A DNA stretch of 64,000 nt, taken from the NCBI GenBank assembly GCA_903813345.2, contig CAIIXF020000010.1, forward strand, positions 2,533,169-2,597,168, written 5' to 3'. The DNA is from Owenia fusiformis. Taxonomy: Eukaryota > Annelida > Polychaeta > Sabellida > Oweniidae. Numbering within the stretch: position 1 is the stretch's first letter; each line of letters begins with the position of its first letter. Of the stretch, positions 15,301-26,312 are shown in pieces. Made by a program: the position numbers and the translations under genes. Under the pieces are notes generated by a model, which was not told the origin of the DNA, searched no databases, and saw nothing but the letters and a program-made list of their open reading frames with translations.

Positions 15301-18300
15301 GGTGACCATTAAGTCAATGATAAAAATCATATTTAGACAAATAATTGAGATCTCACTTAATGTAATGTAACCATACCTTGACGACATATCTATTAAGTAA
15401 TAGCTAATGAACTCCTTCTCTGGGACATTTTGAATTTATGAGGCATTAATCATAAAATTAACATCATCTTCAAATTGATTGAGTACATATGGCCATAGCC
15501 TACTTTGAAGGAATCTGAAAATAATTGCAAAATCATACATAAGACGGACGATGGACTGACAGACTGACGGACGGAGGGCTTTACAATATCCCCACTGATC
15601 TTTCTTCGTTGGGAAAATAAAGACAATAAACCTTATCAAATGGATTCTACCACCCATTAATGAATACTTGGACATCAATCTTACTATTGTAGCATGCATA
15701 CAAGTGAAGGTATCATCTTTGCTACATCTCTGGTAGCCATTTTGAAAAAGGCATATTTTTTAATATAAAAAGTAAGTTTCTCATTTTCAAGACATAAACC
15801 GACACTAAATTGATTCTTCACCCACAAAATGTATATTTAGGCACCAATCAGATCATTATAGTATGCAGAGAAGAAAATATATTGTCTCCGTTGTATTTTT
15901 GGCGGCCATTTTGAAAAATGTGAATATTTCCAAGATAAAGCGCCATCTGGCGTGTGTCTTTGGATAAATTTGTTTCTATGGTCCTAAGGTACTCTCATGC
16001 CAAAGGAAACGTTTGCATCATAGATTGAAGTCCAGACCCCTAAAATGCAGTTAACCCATCTACTACATGATACTACTGTATTAACCGAGATGCATTTTGT
16101 GATGGCTATTTGGATATTTGGATTGACAATGACCAAGAGTGAGAGTCGAACGGAGTCATGTTTCGAAACATTCTAGCAAAGAGAATTTCTGTAGGAACCT
16201 CGCTTATGGTAACACTTGTAGTTGTCCTGCAATCATTGAGTATGGCAACAGAACGAATTCTTTCAACATTCGCTTTGGTGGCAGAGGTGATTTGTTTTAC
16301 ATTTTTCTTCTTTTTTATTGAATATCATAATTTCGAACTGTACTTCATTCGTCCATTGGCTTGAAGAACTATTTTGCTCAATCAATGATAAGATTTTTAT
16401 ATAACATGCCAACGGCCAACCTGAAGAAATATACCTTTATATTGAGTACTTTTGAGCGTGCGGTTTTGCTAGCAGACAACAAAAACACGCGTCCATATTT
16501 GCCAGTCCCACATTTATCAAAGTCAATGGAAATATCGACGCATGCGCGCACGTGGGTCATATTGGATGTTTCATGCCTTTAAAGCAATATTCTCAGTTCT
16601 ATGTACCATTTACAATTTGAATCATACTCCAGTATTCAATATGCCAACTTTTATAAGCTTTATTCACAAGAGAACTGGGGAATGGAGATCATTGGAATGG
16701 CGAGTAGCCAGCTATACATCTTAAATAGAAAACTATTTCACTAGCCTACTTGACAACATTTTAGAAATTAAAATAATGAAAAAAATATAACAAGGGGTTC
16801 ACTAGTGAAACAAATAAAAACAACCAACAAACAATTTTACCCAAATTACCCCATTACCCATAATGCAATATGTTAATAGCAGGCGACCACATGTCGGTCA
16901 GAGTGGCCCCAGCTGCACAAATCATTTCATTTCAACAACTCAATCTAGTTTAATTTAATCGCACCAACAAAGATGCAGAAAATATTTCAATATTGTTTCT
17001 TGTTAATCATCCGTGAGGTTAATTAACATTATTGAAATTAATTTCCAAACAAAGAATCGATTTTATAGCATGATGATATCCATATTGCCTCGATATCCCG
17101 GAGATTTCTTTGGGCCCTGTTGCTGTAAATTGTTTTAGTAATAATTGCTACCATGGGAGTTAAGTGGGTCGAGAGCCAACAAGGACGGTAGGTAAATATT
17201 GCCCAGGTTACCACATAATGGTTTCCTTATGCCACTGTTTCGGCCAGAAATCAGTATGTTGACTTAAACTTGACAGGTTTCTCAGTTTGATGAAAATTCA
17301 ATAATTAAATATAACTGGATACAATCCAGATATAATTGAAATCTAAATTTTAGTTACTTTAATTTAGTTATGTGATTTGGACTTGGTCTCTTGATTGTCT
17401 TTATTGATGGGAGGTCAGGGTGAAACTCGATCGGGTTATGTTTGCAAGAATATCATTATTAACAGAACATATTTATTCTTCATTACCCGAAATTAAATCA
17501 CGAACGTTGGAAATCTCTGCATAACTTTATGTGGACAAACAGTTCCTTTATCCGTTGGTTTTCTCAAAGAACTTTCGCTCATATTCGATCAATTCCAAAC
17601 ATACCGTCGTTTCATGACACTTAGAGCAATATCAGCTTTTTCTGTACACAAAATATCCTTTGATTATGCCCGGAAACTGGTTTAAAATAGAACCCGATCG
17701 ATCAATGAATATTTTATCGTCTTTTGTTCCATGGTTTTATAAAAATCTAATATTTAAATGCGGTTCATGTCTGCATGCAAATTCTACTTAATTTATATCA
17801 TCAAGCTTTTTTATAGTATTTAAATGTATCGTTTTCATATTGATGCTATCATCTGAAACACTCGACAGCATGATAATATACTTTTCAATATTCGTATTTT
17901 TTCACACGTTGACACTTTATATACATCAACTTTTCATAAAACTGACTACAATGAGAAACAATAAAAAATGGACTGGAAATTATAATTAATTTTTTTATTG
18001 TTTTATAATAGATTATCTTAAGGGGTCGAGAAGTTTTAAAGTGGGGGAAGTGTGACGTTTTGAACATGAAATACGACTCTCGTGGCAAGTGATGTAAATT
18101 AGAATGTTTAAAAGCTTTTTTATGACCATATTATGGTGACATTTACTTCAAGCTCTTTATTCAACCTCCGGAATAAACGCCTATTATGTATTCAAAACGC
18201 ACATGGTTGCGACTTGAACGCAATTTCTAACTTCTTACCACAATAACAAAAATTAAAAACTCAAAAAATAAAAACAAATAAATAAACATATTCGTAATCA

Positions 18301-21300
18301 TTACCATTATTATATAATGACCCGTAATTGCCCTTCATCGGTTAGAGGGTGGAACGGACCTAAGGACAAAGGGACCATATTACAAATATTATTTTTATTT
18401 CGAATGTACCTACACGGTCTCTTATTTGCATATATACCCGTGTATTATAGTATAAAGACTAGGCTATACATAAATATGGAACTCATTCTGTGGACTAACT
18501 ATAGATCTCACTAGAACTTTAAACAAATTGTACGATTCTCGTAACATAAACACTATCAAGAGGAACCTTAATATTTGAACAAGGATTTTCTCAAATAGAA
18601 AGATATACGCAAGACGTATGTTTCGAGCAGTTACCATCAGCTGCTCGGGATAATTACTTAGGATTTATAGAATAAATACCAGAGATTAAAAATTGAAATT
18701 GAAACGTGAAAGAGGTTTAAAGGAGGTACTTCAGGGATATTCTCTTTTTATGTTTTGTTTTTATTTTTGTTGTTTGGTACGGGCTTGGAATGATTGTTAA
18801 GAAATTGACCCCACTGGGCATTGTGTGACTTGAAGTGGGTTGGTTTATCGCAGTACGTGTGACAAACGTCCAAATAAAATAAATTTGCTTGTCATTGAGA
18901 CGTTTACAATAACTCTCAGGTACAATTTGATTGAAAAATCAAAATAATTATGATTTGATCTCATGATTGTTTGGTTTCTATGATGATGTGATTGAGATGC
19001 CACGAAATTGCATTGACATTTTTTGTCGCTTTGTGTTTTTGGCTGCATTGCAAATAGCGCATGAAATGGAATGCTTGACTGGGATGAAATGCCATGCAGC
19101 TGCATTTATAAATGACACACACCGTAAGCATTTTTCTAACCACGAGGCTCCAACAAAATACAAAACAACCTAGACACAAATAACAAGTATAAATACTTGA
19201 CCATGGACACATGACTTAATCTTTTAGATTCTTTGACTCGTCTTATGACACACTGGCAATCTGCCGTGTCTGATCACTCGAGTTATTGAATAATGTAAAC
19301 TTCGTCTCATTAACAACGCCCAGAGAGGTGTAAACCTTTATAGCACGCCAAATTGACAATCTTTAAAGTGGTATACCAGAAAGTCGGGATCCTGAGAACG
19401 CACCATGTGGATCTCACTCTACTTTAATATCAAATTAGGACTACATAAAAATGTAATTTCACTCCTTATCAAAGGCCTTATGATAAGAAATAATGTATAG
19501 TATAGATTATTTTGTACCCTGACGTAAGGAAAAGATAAAGAGTGTAAAAACTGTTGATAATAGCTCAAGAAATATCTAAAGCGTTTGATCAAATGATGCT
19601 GAATTTCAGCTTTGGAAAACAATTTCATAATGCGAACCATATTCCTTGTTTTCCTTTACTAATGGACAGATTCAATGAGTTAATGATGCCGTAAATGGTA
19701 TAATTGTAAAGAGTAACTGTTTTCAGCAACATCGCACCACGCCCCAAACACCTTGCATCTGCAGAAAAACAGGAAAAGCTCGTGCGTGGAAAGCGTCCAG
19801 TTGAATAGAGCAAGGAGTGACACATTGTTACCATGCCTACTGTGAGTTGAGATAATTGCTGTTGCGATGGTGATTTTGATTATTTATTCTGCAGGTGGGG
19901 AAATCATGAAAAATGAAGAGGATAATTGAGCGTTTATAAACATTAATAACACTGCAAACAGTTGTCTCACTATTATTTCGTTTTGTTTGTTCTGTTATGA
20001 TTATTTCAATTTGACTGCAGCAAAGCTCAATATTGGGAGTGCCCATAAATGTCACTTTTCAAAATGACGTATTTCCATTTAAAATGTCACTTGCCTTACT
20101 CAATTTTTCGCATTTCTTCACTTTTTGATATCTTGATTACAGACCTATTTAGTCAATTCCTCATTCGTAACTTTCCAGCCATTTTTATCTGAAAATGCCC
20201 ATTGTTAAATTTTAATCGAGGGTTTTGTTAATATGTAGTATTGTTCCTGAATCGAATCATTAACTGTATATAATTAATTGTCTTTGTACTTCACTATAAT
20301 TATCATATTACGATTAATTACAAAAAAGCTGACATTACCGTGGCTATGTCGAACAAGCTTGTTCTTATCATAACTTGAAATAATGGAGTTCATATTTCCA
20401 AGAACTTATTGAAACCTGAGTCACGTCCAGGTGTATGGTGTCTAGGGATTAGATGAGAACTAATTAAGTGGTATTTGATTCACATCATAATGGTGTCTGG
20501 GTGAGGATTTGTTCCAAATTAGAGTCATTTCGCGTGTTTTACATTGGGTATGGTAGCAGAGGGAAAATGTTTTACATTGAGTATGGTAGCAAATGGGTCT
20601 TTCAAAGGGTCGAAAGCAGAAATAAGTTTTTTACTCCACAATGCAAATCTTAAAGACATAAGCCTCATCTTTAACATGCTGATACTCCTCACATCTATCA
20701 GTCTTCAACCAGAAATATACCAGTGTAAAGCTAATAGAAGGCCATGATTTCTCATGATGCATCTTTAAGGATCTTCAAACACTTCAAATATTTGCCAATT
20801 AAAATGATCTCGATGTGATATTCGAGGGGAATGATTCTGCAATTATAGAGACTATTGTTACATTTCTCAAATTACAGAGACATTATGAACGATGAGATGG
20901 TTTAATTAGTTACTTTGGCGCATATAGGCATAGTTACTCTGAGGTATTTTATACGATATGAAATGCCCATTGTAATTCATTATTTCATAAATTAATAATT
21001 GAAAGGGTATTCTTCAGTTCTTCTACTGTAATTACGATACACTCTCAGAATACAATGCATGATGAGTTCCATCGATATTTTTGTGATTTAAAATGGATAT
21101 TTCGAATATCATTTCTATTGTTATATATTGCAAATTGAGACACTCAGGAATGCAGTCTTATGCTGCACATTGCACAACAAAACACACAAGGACCAGTATG
21201 TGTTCATTAAAGGCACATGATACGCGAACCCAAACAATGCTTAATCAATATAGAATAGTCGGATTCTTCGATCGTTCGACCCATTTTCTGGTTAAGATGC

Positions 21301-21888
21301 ATTGTTTTACCACTTATCATCAATAAAAGAGAGTTATAGTGCTATGTTAACTTATACAACTATAATGATCTCACTTAGCAAATAGTCAAATACCATTTGC
21401 AGGAATTTGACTGGGTATCTCGAAAAGAGTGTTTCGTTTAACAATGCCGATGGTTTATGGGGATTTATCAAAATAATAATTAAGTATAACTGTGAATATT
21501 ACATTTAAGTTGTATTAATATTTTGATATCTTTCATTCTATCACACCACTTGTGTCTCCTTATGAATATGCAATTATGCTTCACAATGGAAAGATGATAT
21601 GTTTTAATGATGGGGATACGTATCACATGTTTCATATAAATAAATTTCAAATGATATAAAAGAATATGAAAACAACATTGCAAAATAAAGATAATTAAGG
21701 ATCTTAAAGGATGCAATTCATAAATCGGGTCTCGAATGCATTAACTGGGCACATTAATGAACGTAATAAAAAAGGGCAACATTTAAACGCTAACAACATC
21801 CCTCTTAATACCAAATTAAAATGGTAGATTATATCTTACCTGTACCCAACAAGGTCACCAAGGCAACGAGCTGATGGAACATCAACAT
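231..21888 (-). CDS. DSCAM: DSCAM-family Ig cell-adhesion receptor, 5' part (13 exons, partial)
   Basis: This is a homophilic adhesion and neuronal recognition receptor of the plasma membrane. Spliced exons (minus strand, 5' to 3'): 21888-21840, 13531-13190, 6018-5860, 5702-5556, 5292-5008, 4625-4356, 3507-3211, 2645-2535, 2337-2176, 1793-1512, 1291-992, 748-594, 372-231. All junctions are GT-AG and phases are consistent throughout: phase 1, except phase 0 between exons 12 and 13. The product so far is about 900 residues: a signal peptide, then Ig1 to Ig9, each with its Cys-Trp-Tyr-x-Cys core. Domain order and motifs match vertebrate DSCAM: NSAPSI before Ig3, KREDKGMYQC in Ig4, GVPYIRP at Ig6, GDLPITIEW in Ig7, VPPRW at Ig8. 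Ig10, the fibronectin III domains, the membrane segment and the tail lie beyond position 1. An ortholog or close paralog of DSCAM/DSCAML1 is very likely; which of the two cannot be told. Confidence 0.93.
594..748 (-). CDS. DSCAM: DSCAM exon 12: first half of Ig9
   Basis: Enters in phase 1, leaves in phase 0 (AGG before GTAATT). It encodes VPARFSEQ, DIMC, DAIGDKPLSVGWNFN, equivalent to VPPEFTEK and AKGEKPIGILWN of human DSCAM. Confidence 0.9.
992..1291 (-). CDS. DSCAM: DSCAM exon 11: Ig8
   Basis: Phase 1-1, residues about 702-801. It begins VPPRWVREP, then IIDC, ITWKKA, LKNGSLSI, YLCHASNGIGQGLS, closely matching DSCAM Ig8 (VPPRWILEP ... VTWKKA ... YLCEAINGIGSGLS). Confidence 0.94.
1512..1793 (-). 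CDS. DSCAM: DSCAM exon 10: Ig7
   Basis: Phase 1-1, residues about 608-701. It starts VPPMIDPFTFP, then SRSC, RGDLPITIEW, HNGNYTC. GDLPI-I-W is diagnostic of DSCAM Ig7/Ig8 repeats. It corresponds to the insect alternative exon 9 domain; only one copy is seen. Confidence 0.93.
2176..2337 (-). CDS. DSCAM: DSCAM exon 9: second half of Ig6
   Basis: Phase 1-1. It encodes LPINHRQHVSKDGTLTI and the YTC cysteine of Ig6; LPIN-R-Q-V is a DSCAM Ig6 signature. The acceptor (GAACACAG) has a poor pyrimidine tract but is the only AG keeping frame. Confidence 0.87.
2535..2645 (-). CDS. DSCAM: DSCAM exon 8: first half of Ig6
   Basis: A 111-base exon, phase 1-1. It gives GVPYIRPM, then ITC, SGYPIKSISW. Ig6 is split between this exon and the next. 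Confidence 0.9.
3211..3507 (-). CDS. DSCAM: DSCAM exon 7: Ig5
   Basis: Phase 1-1, residues about 418-516. It reads QPGPSVSLKC, SGNPTP, VIW, then GDVISHVNIS, DGGQYKC and KLNVYG, matching DSCAM Ig5 block by block. Confidence 0.93.
4356..4625 (-). CDS. DSCAM: DSCAM exon 6: Ig4
   Basis: Phase 1-1, residues about 328-417. It contains TFNC, IHWYKDG and KREDKGMYQC, a near-exact DSCAM Ig4 signature, ending in the LVLGG linker. Ig1-Ig4 form the horseshoe head in known Dscam structures. Confidence 0.93.
5008..5292 (-). CDS. DSCAM: DSCAM exon 5: Ig3
   Basis: Phase 1-1, residues about 233-327. It begins EQTVNSAPSID, then AELPC, YTW, YTCSASNRYG. NSAPSI and SNRYG are typical of DSCAM Ig3. Donor GTGAGT. 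Confidence 0.92.
5556..5702 (-). CDS. DSCAM: DSCAM exon 4: second half of Ig2
   Basis: Phase 1-1. It encodes GGRFSILQSGQLHVRDV and then the YKC cysteine of Ig2, ending SDPAFLRVL. It joins exon 3 in frame to complete Ig2. Confidence 0.9.
5860..6018 (-). CDS. DSCAM: DSCAM exon 3: first half of Ig2
   Basis: Too short for simple ORF finding. Read in phase 1 it gives YSVRVNDVWVTIGDTAVFKC followed by VTVTTW, matching the start of DSCAM Ig2 (YTVRVEDQ... AVFKC... VVSW). TTTCAG acceptor and GTAAGT donor. In insects the equivalent exon is the mutually exclusive exon 4 cluster; here it is single. Confidence 0.9.
6626..6930. mobile_element. Mutator-like MITE with 9-bp target duplication
   Basis: A 305-bp element with perfect 20-bp terminal inverted repeats CAAGGAGGATTGGCTCCCAG, flanked on both sides by the direct repeat GCTTGAGTG (6617-6625 and 6931-6939). 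A 9-bp duplication is typical of the Mutator (MULE) superfamily. There is no transposase, so it is non-autonomous. Related ends occur at 42.7 and 57.7 kb. It lies inside DSCAM intron 2. Confidence 0.85.
10534..10598 (+). repeat. Dispersed 65-bp repeat, copy 1
   Basis: Shares a core (TGCATTCGTTCGACTTC, then AAGAGAGCTTCGTCTTCG and CTAGACTC) with copies at 29.25 kb (same strand) and 37.98 kb (opposite strand). Family unknown; probably the remnant of an interspersed element. Confidence 0.6.
13190..13531 (-). CDS. DSCAM: DSCAM exon 2: Ig1
   Basis: Phase 1 to phase 1, residues about 17-130. It starts VRGQSARGG and contains Ig1 with MLSC, MDW and YRC, plus the family motif of a glycine-leader followed by LEILPNNSLHILPF (compare the LPNGTLxxxPF motif of Dscam Ig1). 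It is flanked by the two largest introns of the gene. Confidence 0.9.
13694..16065. mobile_element. 2.4 kb foldback element with modular inverted arms
   Basis: The first ~215 bases (TAGTAGATGGGTTAACT inward) return in reverse complement at 15835-16065, at roughly 85-90 percent identity by eye. Each arm carries repeats of a module built on TTTTTCAAAATGGCNGCC. In the left arm a long copy at 13744-13920 recurs at 14098-14290 (354-bp period), with shorter echoes near 14.0 and 14.35 kb. In the right arm modules at 15.9, 15.74 and 15.2 kb run the other way. No coding capacity; a non-autonomous DNA transposon is inferred. The target duplication is not clear (possibly CAT). Confidence 0.7.
20677..20760 (+). 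repeat. Dispersed 70-80 bp repeat, copy 1
   Basis: The pattern CTGATACTC-TCACAT, CTTCAAC, then GAAGGCCATGATTTCTCATG recurs at 26169-26232 (opposite strand) and 42553-42618 (same strand). Class unknown. Confidence 0.6.
21840..21888 (-). CDS. DSCAM: DSCAM exon 1: start codon and signal peptide
   Basis: It encodes MLMFHQLVALVTLLGT, a short hydrophobic leader, and ends in phase 1 at a GTAAGA donor. An in-frame TGA lies 27 bases upstream of the ATG, which supports this start. A second ATG two codons in could also be used. An AG preceded by GTCTTC about 40 bases upstream may be the acceptor of a 5' UTR intron, so the transcription start could be farther right. Confidence 0.8.
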
Positions 21889-24321
21889 TCTGACGTAAGG
21901 AATTTCAGAGGGTCATCCTCATTCTGAAGACTCAATCTATCATTCGTCTCAATCAACCCTCCTCTTGCACATTTACTCGTTCCGCTAATCCGTTATCCTC
22001 TGGGTGAAATGATGCAAAAATGTTGAAAATCCTTAAAGGAGTACTCTACTTGCAAACAATAATTTCCGATGTCCCTTTAATGTGTATACCGTACTCAATG
22101 AGGGCTATGTCTTAGTTCCGGTAGTGTTATTGAGCCATGTGGTAGTTCTCGGTCCAAGAGTCTTGTATCGTTATATCGTGTTTCCTCTTGAACCAACCTG
22201 GTTAGAGTAATCAGAAGCTGAAAGCACCTCCAGTTTTAACACACAAGCAGATCGATACGACTATTCAATCATATCACTACTACGCTAGAGCCAACAGCAT
22301 GTATTGCTTCTAACTTGTACTGGAATCAAAATTCAATATTAATGTTTTATTTACATTTCACATAAATACGCGTGCGATGAGCGATATCATTAAACAGGTT
22401 TCTAGATCCCCTTAAATAATAAAATTTGAAGTATAATTCCGATAATGAAAAAATTGTAACAGTACGTTAACCTATTTCATCATATTTTTTATATTTTATT
22501 TATTTTACTGAGTGTTATTCAATTTATAAAGATACATGCATTAAAATATGCAGATTATATTTGATATGATGATTCAAAGTAATATCTAAAACAATAATTA
22601 AAGCATATATCATTTTTGCAGAGACTCAGTTATATCTTCAATAGTTATTGAAATTGATTGATGGTTTGTACTTTAAATTATAGATTTGTTGTTTCTGAAT
22701 GTATCCCAAATAAGGGTGGCATATACATGTAGTTACTGCATGGGTATCAAGAAACTGAATAGAAACCGAAACAGGTGCTATATAGACTTGTTCTGTGGGG
22801 TATTTCGACACGTGCCAAACATCTTTAAGTACAAAGCCTGCCACGCGAATTTCAACAAGCAAAGCCAATGTAACTGACAAACACCATAATTCTGCCAACT
22901 TTCCATTGCTTTATTTAGTCTAAAACGAGGCAAGGAGACTCTGATTTGTTGAGCCAGTTTTAATGACATTTGATCCTGTTTAATGAACGCCTATCACATA
23001 GACCAGACACGCGACTTAAGAAAAGACACATTGCAGCTATTGTTTAAGTATAGAGCCGATCAAGAGAGATTTGGACTATTTCGTGAGAAAGAGGTTCGTT
23101 TCTCGTCACACGACCAAAGATCAAGATGCTCTGGCAGTATAAACAAAACCATGGTGATCTGATGTTTCTCATCATCTTAGCCCCCCCCCCTCCATTGTTA
23201 AAATTTCACTTCTCATAAAATAATCCGATGATGCAGTTTCTATATTGATGTTTTCATTTAGTATTTTAGTGTTTGATTTATTTTGCAAGGTGCTTGTTGT
23301 GTTTTCCTGTTGACATTTACACACGAACTGAAAATGTAGCTGGTGTTTGTGAATGAAATGAATTCGTGCTATTCTTTATTAAAAACAACTCTAATCAGAA
23401 TTGTGATCCATAATGTTTTTTTCAAATCTTAAAGGTATTTGTAAATATATTTTTTCTCTTAGTTCGGTAATAATTAAAGTTGGTACGATATATTTATAAG
23501 ATGTTTATTTTTCCCATTTATTAAGTTAATTTGACATTGATGCGTCCATAGGATATTTATTTTGCTCTGAATTGATATATTAGTATGCTTATAAGATGTT
23601 TCCAGAGTGAAATATGATTGCATGATATCAGTATGTACACCTACGTGTGAGAGACCAAACTAATTCACCATCAGAATACCCAATTTACCCCTCCCACCAT
23701 CCTACCCTAAAAAGGATTTCGCTTTTATAAAAGAAAACTTCATCTGGTAAATAGCCTCGACTCTGGTCTCGGAGAAATCCTCTTTGGATTAAAACTTAAA
23801 TGCGTATTCTTTCAAATTATTAAATATTCATCTTAAATACTAATTGTTGTCTTTATCTCACTGCTATTTTGTGTGCATAAAATATTGTGGTGGGAACTTG
23901 AAAGATGCCTGGTGATAAAGAAGATAAGCGGATAGGTCTAATCTCTACGTTGATATGTATATGATATCAAAATTAAGCCTCCAAAACAAAACATGATTAG
24001 ATTTCTAAAAACTTGTTATCAAAAGAGAGATGTTTATGTTATTTTTTTAAATACTGGTATCAATAGTGATATGTTTATGCCCCTGGAACATGCATATGCC
24101 TCTCTATAAGCGGATTAATTTGCTCGTTTCACTGGAAATTGAATCGGAGCTTGCCACGTCTTGGCAATACCAAGTGCATCCTATTCAATCAGGGCTACTA
24201 GAATTCTGCACTACAAAATGCAAAATTCTGCAAGCCAAAAAGTCAAATTCTGCAAAAAAATCTGCATTTAATCGCGCATTTTTGTCGAAACAGTGTGGAA
24301 GTCAAAATAAAAGTAAAACCT

Positions 24322-24415
24322 GTCTCAGTGAACACCTCTCTCTAGTGAACACCTGTGTCTAGAGAACACCTCTCTCTAGTGAACACCTGTGTCTAGTGAA
24401 CACCTGTGTCTAGTG
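24322..24415. repeat. Minisatellite, about 18-19 bp units
   Basis: Five units of the type GTGAACACCTCTCTCTA or GTGAACACCTGTGTCTA, the two variants partly alternating, with degenerate units continuing to about 24.5 kb. Non-coding. Confidence 0.8.
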
Positions 24416-26168
24416 ATAAATAGTGAATACCCCTTCTCAGCACATACTCCACTGACTCCTTTATAACACCACCTCTCTGTAGTGGACACCTAGCTACAGA
24501 GAACACATGTGCTCACTATACACACGTTTTACTGTAGTTTGATTTTGCATCTTTGAAAATATCATTTTCCAAGATGATTGCAACTTGAGCCTTGAACTAT
24601 TATTGGTTGCTTCTGTTGTGTCGTCCATTTACTTCAATGCCAGATACACATTGCTTAGACAATTGCTGAAATCGTTATGTTTGAATGGAAATGAAAAATG
24701 TGTACCATTTTTGTACATACTGGCGTAAACAGTGGTATAGGATCATTCCGAATTAGTTTAGGGCTATAGCTTAGGCAGGCAGGCCTATGGCCGTGTTTCA
24801 GAGAGTAATGATCCGAAACGGGTCATCGTTTCATTGGTAAAACACTAAATAACAAAATCAATTATCCCCAAAGACTTCTCAATAAAATTGAAAAATTCTC
24901 CGATTAGCTAAAATTAGCTAAAATAAAAACTCTGATACTCATCAAGTCTTTCTGTTTTCGAACTATGAATAGTCTTGAAAGGAACTGATATAAGGCTGTT
25001 ATATGTCATGATGCTAAATTGCTAGTCTTGAAACGTATTTTCTAGCTGGACTTTACTGCTATTAATTAATTTATTGAAGGCTAGTCCGCCGATAGCAATC
25101 AACCTTCATACTGCAGTACAGGCGACGTGACCAGTCGTTGGTTCCCCAAGAAAGACAACCTAAGCATAAAACCAGAAGCTGACGATCATTAAAAACGAGA
25201 TTGTTAAAATCTTTCGGGTCATTAACAATTAGTGCAGCTAGGGTGTATATCCATGACATGGAGTCATTATGAGTTTTATACGTTTTTCTGAAATTATGTC
25301 ATCTCACGTTTATCTTATTTGATTCCATGCCGAAGAAAAAGCATTTAGACTCTAGGCCTTTCTTTAGTTGAATATTTGTAATCTTTCCTTAACGAGACTC
25401 AATACTTATTTCTGATGCTAAAATAATCAAAATTTGAAAAAATGAATAATCTGGAACTTGCACCGTTATATTTTATTACAAACATCTTTAAATATGTAGC
25501 TATCATGTCGCATCTTACACACAGGTTGGCAAGTTTTGGTGTTTCTAGTTTAGGAAAGATGATTTGAATCAAAGTCTGATGATATTGCATGTTGAACTTT
25601 CTAACGATTATAAAAAGATGGATTTCAGAAAAACATAGCCTTTTTGAGCGTCCTCGCCCAGTCATACTTCAAAACAATTACATTTAGAATATGGATAAAC
25701 GCAGTCTCAAGAGCTCCTTGCTCAAGCTAGGTATTCAAAACTGAAATAGGGATGCACTTGGAGAAAAGTATAATATGGTGGAGGTTGATTGCCAGCAATT
25801 TTCGAAATCCGGGTCTTCGAGAGCAATTTCTGATCGATCCTTTTACAGCAAACATTTTTCTTGGACAAGACATATTGCTTCAATTGGTATACATTACCAC
25901 TACCAAGCATTATGGGTAATAACCTACCTTATGACCAGGGGTGTGGATGAGCCTGGATCAATGACGCACTTACAACTTTGTTTAATTTAACATTGAACAC
26001 ATCTTACTTCTTCCGTTTGTTTTCTTCCGTCAGAGATACACGTAAAGCTCATTAGCAATGTTCAGACAATGTACATAATAGAAGCTGGAGTGGGGAAAGA
26101 CTATGGATGCCATTCTTAATTGTTACCCTCCCATCCTTAAGTTTGGGAACGCAAATGACCAGCATCAA

Positions 26169-26232
26169 AAGAAATCATGGCCTTCTATTAGCTTCTTTGT
26201 AGTTGAAGGCAGAAAGATGTGATGAGTATCAG
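26169..26232 (-). repeat. Dispersed 70-80 bp repeat, copy 2
   Basis: Reverse-complement copy of the repeat at 20677, with ATCATGGCCTTCTATTAGCT and GTTGAAGGCAGAAAGATGTG in order. Confidence 0.6.
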
Positions 26233-26250
26233 AATGAATGACCAGTGCTA

Positions 26251-26312
26251 GTGGCCTTTACAACAAAAGTTTGTGGCCCTTACAACAAAAGTTTGTGGCC
26301 TTTGCAACAAAA
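26251..26312. repeat. Short tandem repeat, 23-bp unit x 2.7
   Basis: Consecutive copies of GTGGCCTTTACAACAAAAGT with small changes. Non-coding. Confidence 0.8.

Larger units (their letters stand above)
13532..21839 (-). other. DSCAM intron 1 (8.3 kb)
   Basis: Separates the signal-peptide exon from Ig1. It contains the 13.7-16.1 kb foldback element and a repeat near 20.7 kb. There is also a small two-copy tandem repeat of about 36 bp (TTACATTGGGTATGGTAGCA type) near 20.54-20.59 kb. No other gene or exon was recognised in it. Confidence 0.6.

Noticed and set aside
22638-22898. 86-codon minus-strand frame starting MAELWCLSVTLALLVEI, considered as an alternative DSCAM signal-peptide exon
   Set aside because: The leader-like start is tempting, but there is no phase-1 GT donor of reasonable quality after it, and the exon at 21840-21888 fits perfectly.
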